A model generated the notes under the pieces. The model did not search any database and was not told the DNA's origin. It saw only the letters and a list, made by a program, of their open reading frames with translations. Of a stretch of 34,695 nucleotides of DNA, positions 20,934-30,513 are shown one piece after another. The DNA comes from Ophioceras dolichostomum (taxonomy: Eukaryota > Ascomycota > Sordariomycetes > Magnaporthales > Ophioceraceae). The stretch covers positions 2,462-37,156 of the forward strand of contig PYST01000364.1 in the NCBI GenBank assembly GCA_003049485.1. Direction: 5' to 3'. Made by a program: the position numbers and the translations under genes. Position 1 is the stretch's first letter. Each line of letters begins with the position of its first letter.

Positions 20934-21947
20934 ATGGCCGCCTCACAGAATTCATACAACGACCTATCGAACCCAGCGAGCGGACCGAGCCCTTACCAGC
21001 CGTCGGACCAAAGCGACGCGGCTCGAAAAGATGCCCGCAAGGCTGCCCTCAAGGCGGTCTGCCAGGAAACTCTGAGCACTTTGCCCTCCGTGTTGAACCA
21101 TCTGCAGAGCTATGATTTGGCGTGCAGATCACACAGGCACACGTTGGAATCCCTTCCGCGTCTACGGCCCGACGTGGGCAGGCCAGGTTTCCCGCAGCAG
21201 GCGCAGCGAGCCGCTGTCGAGGTGGTCAACGAGGACACCCTGAATGCGGCCATCGCGCTCGCGGGTCGCCGCCCTCAGCAAAAGCACCGCAGTGGTGGCA
21301 TCATACCGTCTGTAGCCGTCCTCAACTTTGCCAACCGCCACAGCCCCGGCGGAGGCTGGCGCAACGGCGCGCTAGCCCAAGAAGAGGCTCTTTGCTATCG
21401 CAGCTCCCTGGCCATGAGCCTGGAGAGCGCTGACTACCCGCTGAAGCCGCATGAGGCCCTCTATACCCCTTACGTGCTCATAGTGCGTCACGACATGGGC
21501 CGAGGCCACCGCCTCATCGGGGGCCCACCTGAGGACTTCCCGGCCGTCAGCGTCCTGACCGTCGCGGCGCTGTTCAAACCGGAGGTCAAGACCATCACGC
21601 TGGGAGGCGGTATACTGACGACGAGTGGTGGTAAACTGAGTGGCGGCGGCACGCGGAGCAGGCAAGAATTCCTCCGCGACCGCGATCGGAACTACACCAA
21701 GGACAAAATGCGGCTGGTACTGCGCATGGCGGCGACGCGGGGGCACGAATCGCTCGTGCTGGGTGCGCTGGGCTGCGGCGTGTTCGAGAACCCGGCCGAG
21801 GACGTGGCGCATTGCTGGCTCGAGGTGCTGCGAGAGCACGAGTTCTCTGGTCGACCCTGGAGAGATGTGTGCTTCGCCGTCTACGACCCCAAGAACGAGG
21901 GTAACTACGAGGTCTTCAGCCGGGTGTTGCACGGCAAACTGGTCTGA
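20934..21947 (+). CDS. Microbial-type poly(ADP-ribose) glycohydrolase (TIGR02452/DUF2263-like)
   Basis: Single exon, 337 residues. The family removes ADP-ribose polymers (or hydrolyses related ADP-ribosyl bonds) through a macrodomain-like fold. The catalytic signature of bacterial-type PARG, GGG followed by seven residues and QEE, is exact: SPGGGWRNGALAQEEALCYRSSL, with GGG at 139-141 and QEE at 149-151. VAVLNFANRHSPGG before it and GALGCGVFENPAEDVA (278-292) after it match the family's ligand-binding strands. Residues 1-60 are an N-terminal helical extension rich in Ala, Lys and Ser. A loop near 222-255 (GGGILTTSGGKLSGGGTRS) looks like an insertion. Start: 20934 is the first in-frame ATG; the frame is open back to 20847. 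No signal peptide, so cytosolic or nuclear. Confidence 0.9.
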   Translation: MAASQNSYNDLSNPASGPSPYQPSDQSDAARKDARKAALKAVCQETLSTLPSVLNHLQSYDLACRSHRHTLESLPRLRPDVGRPGFPQQAQRAAVEVVNEDTLNAAIALAGRRPQQKHRSGGIIPSVAVLNFANRHSPGGGWRNGALAQEEALCYRSSLAMSLESADYPLKPHEALYTPYVLIVRHDMGRGHRLIGGPPEDFPAVSVLTVAALFKPEVKTITLGGGILTTSGGKLSGGGTRSRQEFLRDRDRNYTKDKMRLVLRMAATRGHESLVLGALGCGVFENPAEDVAHCWLEVLREHEFSGRPWRDVCFAVYDPKNEGNYEVFSRVLHGKLV

Positions 21948-23448
21948 GCGACCGCGCACGGAGCAGAACGAACGGCTACACGTTGCTTTGCAAGTCCGAA
22001 TTCTGAGAGCAGATGCGCGGAAGCATGTAAGGGGGGGCTAACATGGCCTGTTTGGTTTGACAGAAAGCGCCTGGCTTGTGTTTTTCTCCGCGCGTTCTAC
22101 CCCGAGACCTTGCTGCGCGTTTGTACTCAGATATACTCAGCCACTTTACCGATTCCCCAGCTGGCTGATGGTCGGTCTATGGACGACGGACCATGCCGAT
22201 GGGACAGAGCCAGGAACCAGTTACAGAGCGGCCCTGAGATCGTCGCAAGCAGGGACCGGATGGGGCAATGGATGGCGATAGCCCAGGAGGAAACAGCGAC
22301 GATGCAGTACCGTAGTGCGCTTCCTGGCGACGAGGAGCCAGGATTTGCATGCAGAGTAGCACATCAGTCATCCAGAAGTCATAGTGGCGATCTTTTGAGG
22401 ATCAGCCAAGCAAAGAGGAGGCCCTTGAGGCTGAGCCTCAAACCTCTGAATCGCAACGACAACCCCGCACTGCATCAGTTTCAGAATCTTCAACCTCAGA
22501 CTTCAACCCTTCAATTTCAGTCACTAAACCTTCTTTTCTTTTCTCCCCTCCTTCCCTTCCATCCCATTGCCGGCATGTTCCGGAAACCGTGCCCTGCAGA
22601 TCTCCCGCAGCTGCGCCCCAGCCGGGGATACCAGGCTTTGCCAGGGCATCCGTGATGTGGAGGGATAAGTACAGATGCGATTGGTTTAGGAAGAATCCCT
22701 AGCTTCTAGAAGGCATTCGCCGTGACTTCCCAGAGCGGACCAGGGTCCTCTGTGCCCAAACCAGGCCCTCTCTCCCTCATGTCACCAGCTACCTAACCTA
22801 CCTAGATATTGCGAACGAGGCGCAGCCGTCTTTGCTTCAGGTGAACCTCCATCACACGAATACGTTCCAGTTGGATCCTGGACTTCTTCCGCACGAGTGA
22901 TCCAAAAACCTCATTAGCTGGAGGCCTCTACTTGTTGTAGATCAGTCGTCGTCTCATGTAAAGACTCTCGTCGTTCGGAAGAAATAATGCCTCGTCCAAA
23001 GAGTTCGGATGCCATGGGAGCAATAGGGGCTGTCGTCTCTTATCACGCTCTTCTTGTTTCGGTCATCTGGTCTCCCTCGCCAGCAGTAACGCCGTGCAGA
23101 GATGGAGGGAGGCAGAGGAGGCGAAGCATACCTTACTGGAGGTAATGTCTCTTGACGGGCCGGCTTGGTTGGCTCTGAAGCAAATTGGCCTCGAGGATAA
23201 GAAGCTCGTAATGCCCCGTGAATTTGAATACAATCATTCCTTTCTCTACCGATCGGGTGGATAGTCTCTTCTCCTCGTTCGCTCGCTCTTGTGTTCTTGT
23301 CTCTCCTTTCCAGCTGGCTGGTGCTGGTGCCTCACCCTACGCTCTCTTTGTGTGCCCCAACAGTGCAAAGCTTTTTTGTCAGCCGTTCATTGATACCAGT
23401 CTTGGATCCCTTCGATTCTATTGGACACATCCCAACAGACTTTCCACA
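21948..23448. other. Intergenic region upstream of the Ser/Thr-rich secreted protein
   Basis: The first part is the 3' flank of the PARG gene. The rest is promoter and leader for the gene at 23449. A 546-bp plus-strand frame at 22110-22655 starts without ATG, is compositionally irregular and has no known domain. A CTACCTAACCTACC copy of the dispersed motif lies near 22791. The frame of the downstream gene is open back to 23218 but without an upstream ATG. No gene was identified. Confidence 0.5.
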
Positions 23449-25101
23449 ATGTTGTTCCAAGCAGCCGGCGTCGTCGCCATCGCTCTTTCGTCGTTGATAG
23501 ACGGCACCTCGGCCCAGGCCGGCAGAGTCGGAAGGAGGAGCAATGGGAGATTCAGGCCCAGCCCTCCCAGCTTCCAGTTGACCAACTCGACTCAACTCAG
23601 CCAGGCCAGTGCCTCTACCATTGCATCAACTACCGAACAGGTCTCAGCTACTCTCAGCAGCACCGCCTCAGGGATCGTCACTCCAACAGCGTCACTGAGC
23701 GAAACCGCCTTGAGTGAAGTCGTGACTACGATCACTCCGAGCGGAAGCGGAGCCGGCAACCAGACCGTGCTTAGCAACATCACCAGCACCCAGGTCGAGC
23801 TGGCGACCGTCACACAACAAAGCGTCCTCACCACGCAGATCACCAACACAGTCGTGGAGGTTTCGACCATCACGCTGAGCCAGACCGCCGCGGGAGCAGC
23901 CGGGGGCGAAACATCCGTCGTGCTCAGCACCGTCACAAACACACTGGTCCAGCCATCCACCATAACCATCACCGGCAGCGCACCAGCAGGGTCTACTGCA
24001 ACCGTCACACAGACCCAGCAACAACAGCAACAGGTAGTGGTGCAACAGAACATCCAGCAAAATGTCGTCATCAACGTCGTCGTCGTCCAGCAGGTCTCCC
24101 TCTTCGTCTTCAACTCCGCCATCGGCGCCCCCGCGCCCGCAGTTCTTCCAAACCCGAACGCAGGCAGCCCCAACAACAACAACAATAACAACAACGTCGC
24201 CAGCACCGACGCATTCATCGTCCAACAAGTCACCTTCAGCAGCCTATCCTCAGCCTCCCGCGCAGCATGCTACATCCAGTTCCGCTCCTGCACGTCCGTC
24301 GTCGTCGTGTCATCCTCCTCATCCAGCGTCAGCAACAAGGCGGGCACGTCGTCGTCGTCTGTCACGTCGGTCCTTTCCGTGTCCGTCTGCCAGACGCAGC
24401 TGACCTCATGCCTGCAGGCCGCGGCGGTCAACACGATCGCCGCCCCCGCCGGCCCGTCCACCGTCACGCAGACGGTCTTCGTGCCGCAGAACACGGCCTC
24501 CGTCCCCGCCCAGGCGGCCAGCAGCGTCGTCTCGCAGCAGATCGTGTCCGCCGGCGCGTCGGTCATCTCGCTGGTGAGCACGCTGGCGCCGCACGTTGCG
24601 CCGACGGTGGGATCCGATGGAGCTGTGAGCATTGTGACAGTGACCTTGTCGTCCGCGCAATCAGTCTTCATCCCTGCTCCGACGGCATCTGTTCCTGCTG
24701 CCCCAGCCGCTCCAGCCGGTGAAGGGGCAAAAGGGGTGGCAGCCAGCAAATCGACCAGGACTCTGACGCAAGCGGCAGCGTCGTTCTGCCCACCTCCTCT
24801 GGCCACAACAGCCACAGCAACAGTGACCCAGACGCAAACGCAGATCCTCACCGTCACCGAGACCAAGACCAAGACCGAGCTGGCGAGCACCACGTCTCTC
24901 GACCTCCAGAGCGTGTGTGCGACGTTCCTGGCTACTGCCGCCAACAACGGCACGTTGGCGGCCGTGAACGGGACGTCCACCGCACCGACGGCCACTCCCT
25001 CCGCCAAGAAGACTAAGAAGGAGGCCAAGAAGAAGACGGAGAAGGCTCCACTGCTTTTCAGGCGGATGCGGCCTGCCAATGGCGATGGGGTTAGTTTGTG
25101 A
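23449..25101 (+). CDS. Ser/Thr-rich secreted or cell-wall protein with repeats
   Basis: Single exon, 550 residues, no recognised enzyme domain. Residues 1-22 (MLFQAAGVVAIALSSLIDG..) form a signal peptide ending SAQA, followed by a dibasic GRR that could be a Kex2 site. The body is rich in Ser, Thr, Val and Ala, suited to heavy O-glycosylation. Three imperfect repeats of about 25 residues occur near residues 105-185 with the pattern TVLSN-ITSTQVELATVT, SVLTTQITNTVVEVSTITL and SVVLSTVTNTLVQPSTITI. A Gln-rich stretch begins near 189 and an Asn run near 242. Paired cysteines occur in ACYIQFRSC and VCQTQLTSC. The C-terminus is Lys-rich (KKTKKEAKKKTEK) with no hydrophobic GPI tail. The ATG at 23449 is chosen because it begins the signal peptide. 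Confidence 0.68.
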   Translation: MLFQAAGVVAIALSSLIDGTSAQAGRVGRRSNGRFRPSPPSFQLTNSTQLSQASASTIASTTEQVSATLSSTASGIVTPTASLSETALSEVVTTITPSGSGAGNQTVLSNITSTQVELATVTQQSVLTTQITNTVVEVSTITLSQTAAGAAGGETSVVLSTVTNTLVQPSTITITGSAPAGSTATVTQTQQQQQQVVVQQNIQQNVVINVVVVQQVSLFVFNSAIGAPAPAVLPNPNAGSPNNNNNNNNVASTDAFIVQQVTFSSLSSASRAACYIQFRSCTSVVVVSSSSSSVSNKAGTSSSSVTSVLSVSVCQTQLTSCLQAAAVNTIAAPAGPSTVTQTVFVPQNTASVPAQAASSVVSQQIVSAGASVISLVSTLAPHVAPTVGSDGAVSIVTVTLSSAQSVFIPAPTASVPAAPAAPAGEGAKGVAASKSTRTLTQAAASFCPPPLATTATATVTQTQTQILTVTETKTKTELASTTSLDLQSVCATFLATAANNGTLAAVNGTSTAPTATPSAKKTKKEAKKKTEKAPLLFRRMRPANGDGVSL

Positions 25102-25586
25102 GTAGGAGAGAGAGTGTGTGCGTATGTGTGAGACGGGGTCTTGTACCGATTCTGAGGGGACCTTGTAAGTGATATGTATCTCTCTATTATCCTAGGGCTA
25201 GGAAGACAGAGCAGGATCCACTGCTGGACAGATATGGCACCGCAGTGGTACGCGGCATGGACCCGGCCACCTTGCTGTTCTCGCTTTATTCTTTTCTTGT
25301 CCCCTCTTTCGTCTTCTTTCATTATGCGGACATCTTACTGGCTAGTGTCCCCATCCAATTTTGGGTGTAACAACAAATTCATCATCCTGCATTGAGACAT
25401 CGCGCGCACTTCTCCCTCGCGCTACTTGTTAGCATGTATTATGCATGAAAGCATCTCGAAAGTGTAGATTGTTGGTGAGATCTATCTAAGTGATATTAGT
25501 ACACGAATAGCTAGGCACCTAGTATTTGATACAAGAAGTACGAAACAGAGACCGAGTGGTCCTGGCGACTAAACCCGTCATATACA
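25102..25586. other. Convergent 3' flanks of the Ser/Thr-rich protein and the lipase
   Basis: AT-richer DNA holding the 3' untranslated regions of two converging genes. No coding frame of note. A GGCACCTAGTA variant of the dispersed motif lies near 25514. Confidence 0.6.
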
Positions 25587-27055
25587 TTACAACCCTTCTT
25601 TCGCAAGCATATCTGCAATGTCAAGATAAAAGGCGATGGCGTTGAATCTGAGACCACGTTGGACATATTAGCAACGACTGTCAAGCCATAGGTTCCTACT
25701 TCTCCTCATGCTCACGCTCAACGCGCGGGGTTACTCACGTCTTCTCCTCGCCCATGCATTTCCTCACGGCCCACCCGATGCGATTATGCCAGTTAATGAG
25801 ATCAAGGTGGCTCACGCCGACCAACGTGCCCTTGTACTCCCCCCAACGACTGCTCGCGACGCTGACCAGCCCGTCGTTAGGGCCCTCCGCCGCCTCGACC
25901 ACGGCGTGGGAGGCTCTGAACGGGCTGAGCAAGGGGGGCCTCCCTTTCGTCATGGCGCCGTACGAGAAGTAGCGAACGTCCGGATCGTCCGGCGTGGCGG
26001 GGTTGAAGACGTCGCGCATGTGCGCGGGAGTGAGCTGCGCGAAGGCGCCCGTGTCGGCCCAGCCGGTCGCGGCGGCCAGGGCGCGGCGGGCCGTCTCCAT
26101 GCGGGTGGGGCCGAGGGCGGCGATTACGTGTGACGCGTAGGCGCTGCCGTGGTGCGGCGTGGATACTGTGACCACAGATGCGACCCGGGGCTGCTTCGGA
26201 CGACGGGCCTGGTCCAGGGGCGAGGACCTGGACAGGGTATCGAGGAAGGCGGGGGACGCCATCAGTCGGGCGTCCAGCCCGCCCATGGAGTGGGCCACCA
26301 CGTTGACGGGCGTGTCCGGCCCAACGGCGGCGTCGATGTCCGCGGCGAGCTTGGCGGCCCGAGCGGAGATGGTCGCTGAGGCCGGCACCGCAGGCGTGAT
26401 CACCGTGGCGCCTTGGGCCTCCAGCGCTGTGTGAATGCCGTGCCAATAGTGGATAGGCGCCAGCAGGAGGCCTGCAGGGCGCAGGGTCGCGAAGCCCAGG
26501 AGTCCATGGGCGAGCACTATTGGGTATTTTGGCGTAGCTGGTTGTAGGATTTGGTGGCTTTAGTTTTAGTGACGCCGTTATTTTGTGTGGCCACAGGTCA
26601 TTCAGGAAGGTGAGTGTGGTGGGGCCAAACGCCGCAACTGGATGGGCAAATAAGGGGCTGGGCCGGATGGGCAGATATTCGAACACGGCAATCGAAGATC
26701 AACTGAAACGACGATCATGAAAACAAACAACGAGGCACATACAGTAGCTTTGCCTGATCTGGGCATAGTCGTCTGCTATCTCCCTGCCCAGATCTCTAAT
26801 TCTAGGGTCGTCGCCACCTCCGCCACCATGATGGTCGCGACGTCGAGCCGCCGTCAGGCTGAAAGCGCGCTTATTAGCGCTTCTTCTTCTGCTTTTTTGG
26901 GGTCCCTCCAGCTCCTCCCAAGCCCAAAGCGGCGGCGACGACGACGACGACAAGGAAGACAGCCGCCGCGGCGGCGGCAGTGGGCGTGTTTTGATAGCGC
27001 GCAGCAGGATGAACGCCGCCTGTTGAGGTGGCGCGTGTCCCTGAACAAATCTCAT
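25587..27055 (-). CDS. Alpha/beta-hydrolase lipase, probably mitochondrial
   Basis: Three minus-strand exons: 27055-26743, 26537-25739 and 25647-25587, 390 residues. Introns of 205 bp (GTATGT..CAG) and 91 bp (GTGAGT..CAG). The first junction gives REIADDYAQIRQSYSTPKYPIVLAHGLLGF and the last gives GEEKTFNAIAFYLDIADMLAKEGL, both matching fungal triacylglycerol-lipase proteins as I know them. Motifs: oxyanion HGLLGF (115-120), nucleophile AHSMGG with Ser188, acid GPNDGLV with Asp326, and His348 in GVSHLD. The N-terminal 75 residues are Arg, Ser and Pro-rich with RAFSLTAARRR, resembling a mitochondrial presequence rather than a secretion signal. The ATG at 27055 is the first in frame. Substrate is unknown: triacylglycerol, phospholipid or other ester. 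Without the last 20-residue exon the protein would end early at EEKT. Confidence 0.88.
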
Positions 27056-27171
27056 GATGTCTTCATATTTTCAGATCAGAATATCAGATATTCCGCAGGT
27101 CAGATCTCTTGCTCCGAAAAGTCAGCCCATGTGCCAGATCGTGCCATCTCCAATCCGGGCAAGTCCCTGAG

Positions 27172-27179
27172 TGACGTCA
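27172..27179. promoter_or_regulatory. CRE palindrome TGACGTCA in the lipase promoter
   Basis: A full ATF/CREB palindrome sits 117 bp upstream of the lipase ATG, with a CCAAT at 27150-27154 between them. Spacing is plausible for a promoter element; no binding data. Confidence 0.45.
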
Positions 27180-30100
27180 ACAGCCGAACAGGAGTGGAGG
27201 AGTTCGAGGTTCCTCGCTCACTAACCCCGATTAGTGCGGACAAGTGGACTTCGGGAGCCAGCACGGGCCAGCGCCATACCGCCGCGACTTGGCAGGGCTT
27301 GCAGGCACCTCCACGAGTTGAGGGGCACGGACGACGGGAGAGAAAGCAGAAGCAAACGACGCGAGGGATTTTTGAGTGAGCGGGCGCCAATATAGCGGGG
27401 CGGGATGGACCACCTCGCATTCCTCCCCCCCAAATCCTTCCTCACTCGGAACCAGGTCGACCTTCTCTTTTTGTCCTGATCAAGCGACCACGGTTGCAAT
27501 TGGTCGCTAGAGACGCCACGGCGCTTCTTCCCCAATATCAGGGCCTGCAAGTCGAACGTGAAGTTGCGTTCAGCTTTTTGGGATGGTGGGAGGATGGCAC
27601 ACTGTCTGCCAGCTTGGCTGCCAATGGACCACCGTTCGCCCGCTTACACCCGCATACCCCCGAGATTGCTTCACCCAATACAATCACAGAGAATGCCTGC
27701 ATTGACCTCTATTCGCCAAGTTCGAAAGGACGAGAACGAGGACGAGGACGACGGAAGATACCGTGAGTCACACATTCATTTCGGTGCGCGTCTGGTGCTT
27801 GCCCTCTCACCCATGAATGAGGGAATAAGCTGCCCGTAGGCAGACAGACCCTTTACTTGCTTTCAGTTTGAACCTGGCGGTTCTTTTGATCCCTCCCCCC
27901 TTTCGTCCTTCTTGACCGCCAGTCTCCGACAAACCACTCAGCACGATCGGACAGAAGTCTGCTGGCAGCTTCGCAGCGTTCTTACCGCCGGGTACGTCAA
28001 CAAAGTTAATTCGACGTCCAGTCATTCCAACTGGTAGATCTCCGGTCGCCGGGTTTCGTTCGATTTTGATGCCAACGACCGCGGGGCCTACCGTGAAAAG
28101 CTTAGCGTGGTCGAGCGGTGGTGACTTCGGGGGGCCCTGCAGGCGGCCGATGCCCAGACGGCACCATGGACGACGGCCCTGTCTTGGCTGCTCTGCTCGG
28201 CTCGGCGGTTCGTTGCAGTTGCACAGATTCTCTCAGATCCTGTCGTCCTCTGCCCCTGCACCAGTCTTCTCTCCCAACGCGATACGCAGCTGCAGAGCTG
28301 GCAGTTGTCGCCCTACTTTTGCTATTTTGGCCTTCAAACCAAAATCCTTCTGAATCTAAATGGATCTTTTTTTCTTCTCTCGTTTCTTTTCTTACAAGCC
28401 GGTTTGCTGCGAGCCATCTATTGTCGCGCAATGTACGTGTGTGTGGAGGACCTGAGCCACCATCTCTGATCTGGGCGGGCAGTTATGCAGGCTGACAAGG
28501 GGGGCGGGCAGTTGTGCAAAGGGGGATCCTGGGACAATGCATACGGGATACTCTCCGTCTCCCAACTCACTTGCACAAAAGAGAGGGACAACAGGGTGGG
28601 AGGCGATCTCCCTTGGCCTTCACACCCTCTCGGAGAACACGGCAGATACGCCATTGGCCCAAGGCGCCTTAGCTACCTGGAACTGCTGCTCAGTGCTGGC
28701 AGCCTTTGATTGTCCGCAGAGAGACAGCCACCACGGCTCCCACACTCAGCATCCCCCATCCCGCCTCTCCTCACGACCAACAACATCTCATGCGGGCGGA
28801 ATTTGCCAAAAGCTGCGCACCCTTGGCACAGCGAGCCAATACTCGTTGTGGATAAGTGACTGGTTTTTGCCCTCAATTCGACCCTGGCCCCGGCCGTCTG
28901 CTCATGATTGGTGGAAGCGATGCTTTAGCGCGGGCGCTACAATAGTGGATCTTCCAGACTGTCGGGACTCTTAGCTCTCTTCTGGCACTCTGCCCATGTC
29001 TTTCACATTCTTGGCCGACCATCAGCCTGACCTCGCCCGTCCGAAGGACCTCCCTCTCCCTTTGCTTTCCCCCAAATCCTCCCGGGTCGATAGCATGCAC
29101 CACCCCTGGCAAAAAGTTCAGCAAGTCCAGGCGACCCACCATGCGGCCACCCACCACATCGCACTGGTGGCCGAGCAGACAGGTCGACAGGTTGCACTGC
29201 TGCCATTGGTCACCGGTTTACTGCTGATGTTTCTCTCTACCAGGGCAGGCAGACGTGCAGACGTGTAGGACTTGTGCTCTGTTTGCTCATTTGTTTCGTG
29301 CAACACAACAACACCATGCTCCCCGGCCCTGTACATACCAGTAAAAAGACGGGAGGGAGGCACCCAGATCCAGGCCTGGCTGCCCTCCTCCACAGGCCGG
29401 CCAGATTGGGGGCCGTCCTACGTACAACTATGTCCGCCAAAGAGCTCCCCACCATCATTGCACCCCTTTCACTCTCCCGTGATGGTGGCTCCGCCCTCGC
29501 ACACCCGTCGATCAACAAAGCAAGGCTGTATTGGCTCTATTGCTCCTCATCCCCCCTCCCCCTCTCGCTTTGCTTCCTTCCTGATCCATCCCTTCCTTCG
29601 CGTGCTCCCATGGTGCCACGCTCCCCCATATTCATTCCCACTTCATCATAGACAGAGATCAGTTGTGGTCTCAGGGCTTGGCTTTCTCCTCCCCTCCCTA
29701 AGCCAGATACATACAAGACTCGGGATCTGTCCGGCATGTGCTTCAACTGCCACGGACAATATCGAGACAACCCTGCCAGAAAGGACAACCGCCGTCTGCG
29801 CGACATAGGCATCGTTGTGCTGTGCTGTGCGGAAACAATCACATCACATCGTCTCATATCCTGGTTCCGTCCCAACCTAGTTGCCTATCAATCCCTACCT
29901 ACCTCTTCCATACCGACTCAGCACGGATTCCCGCTGTTGTTGATTGTCCTGAATGCTGACCTCCGTCCGCATATCTTAAGCGCCTGCGGGGGGACGGGGA
30001 AGCACGGATGAAAAGTGTCTTCGTACCCAAAACTTCGGGAACCAGCATATCTCACCCGCCCACACCTGGCCACTAGGCCTGCTTGTCTTCTTCTTGCCTG

Positions 30101-30322
30101 CTTGCCTGCTTGCCTGGTGCCCACCACGCCTGCCTTCGCCTGGCCTCCGCCTGGCCCAACGGCCCCCCAACCTGCATCTTTCACATCTCAAGCTCTTGAC
30201 CTTTGTGGCCTGACATATTTAGGCGGCTCCCCGGCTCCTATTGAGCCACCACACCGGCGTTTCTTGTTCTTTTCTTGTCTCTCCATCCTCTATCCACATC
30301 GACTCACTGCCGGTGCACTTAA

Positions 30323-30388
30323 ATGTCCCCCCGGCCATCGACGACACGAGAGTGGAAGAGAAGTAGAGTGAGTGAGAAGAGAGCGTGA
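30323..30388 (+). other. Upstream ORF in the RTA1 leader
   Basis: ATG with A at -3 opens a 21-codon frame (MSPRPSTTREWKRSRVSEKRA) ending TGA at 30386-30388, 125 bp before the RTA1 ATG. It lies about 100 bp downstream of TATTTA, so it would be in the leader if transcription starts there. Such an ORF usually lowers translation of the main frame. Confidence 0.4.
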
Positions 30389-30429
30389 GCTGAAGCCGAG
30401 CCGAGCCGGAGTCGAATCGCCGCCGAAGC

Positions 30430-30456
30430 CGACGCCTCAGTCGCCGCTGAGCGTCG
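30430..30456 (+). promoter_or_regulatory. Stable hairpin in the RTA1 leader
   Basis: CGACG, an unpaired C, then CTCAG pair with CTGAG then CGTCG around the loop TCGCCG. This gives ten base pairs with one bulge, 57 bp before the start codon. In mRNA it could slow scanning ribosomes. Confidence 0.5.
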
Positions 30457-30513
30457 TTGCCAACTGTTTTTTTCCAAACAACAATACGACGCCAGTTACC
30501 TACCTAATCAGCC

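Larger units (their letters stand above)
27056..30513. other. 3.4-kb gene-free region between lipase and RTA1 genes
   Basis: Both flanking genes are transcribed outwards from here, so it contains two promoters. Frames of up to 178 codons exist on both strands but are Pro, Ser and Arg-rich, overlap each other and have no domains. Contents: the CRE above, three perfect CTTGCCTG copies (30093-30116), TACCTACC copies (29895-29904, 30496-30507), a TATTTA at 30216-30221, a 21-codon upstream ORF (30323-30388) and a hairpin (30430-30456). A non-coding transcript is possible but nothing proves one. Confidence 0.5.

Noticed and set aside
22110..22655. 181-codon plus-strand frame
   Set aside because: No ATG at its start, irregular composition and no homologue that I recognise.
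24270..25322. 350-codon minus-strand frame
   Set aside because: Antisense shadow of the Ser/Thr-rich protein, whose Thr/Val codons leave the opposite strand open.
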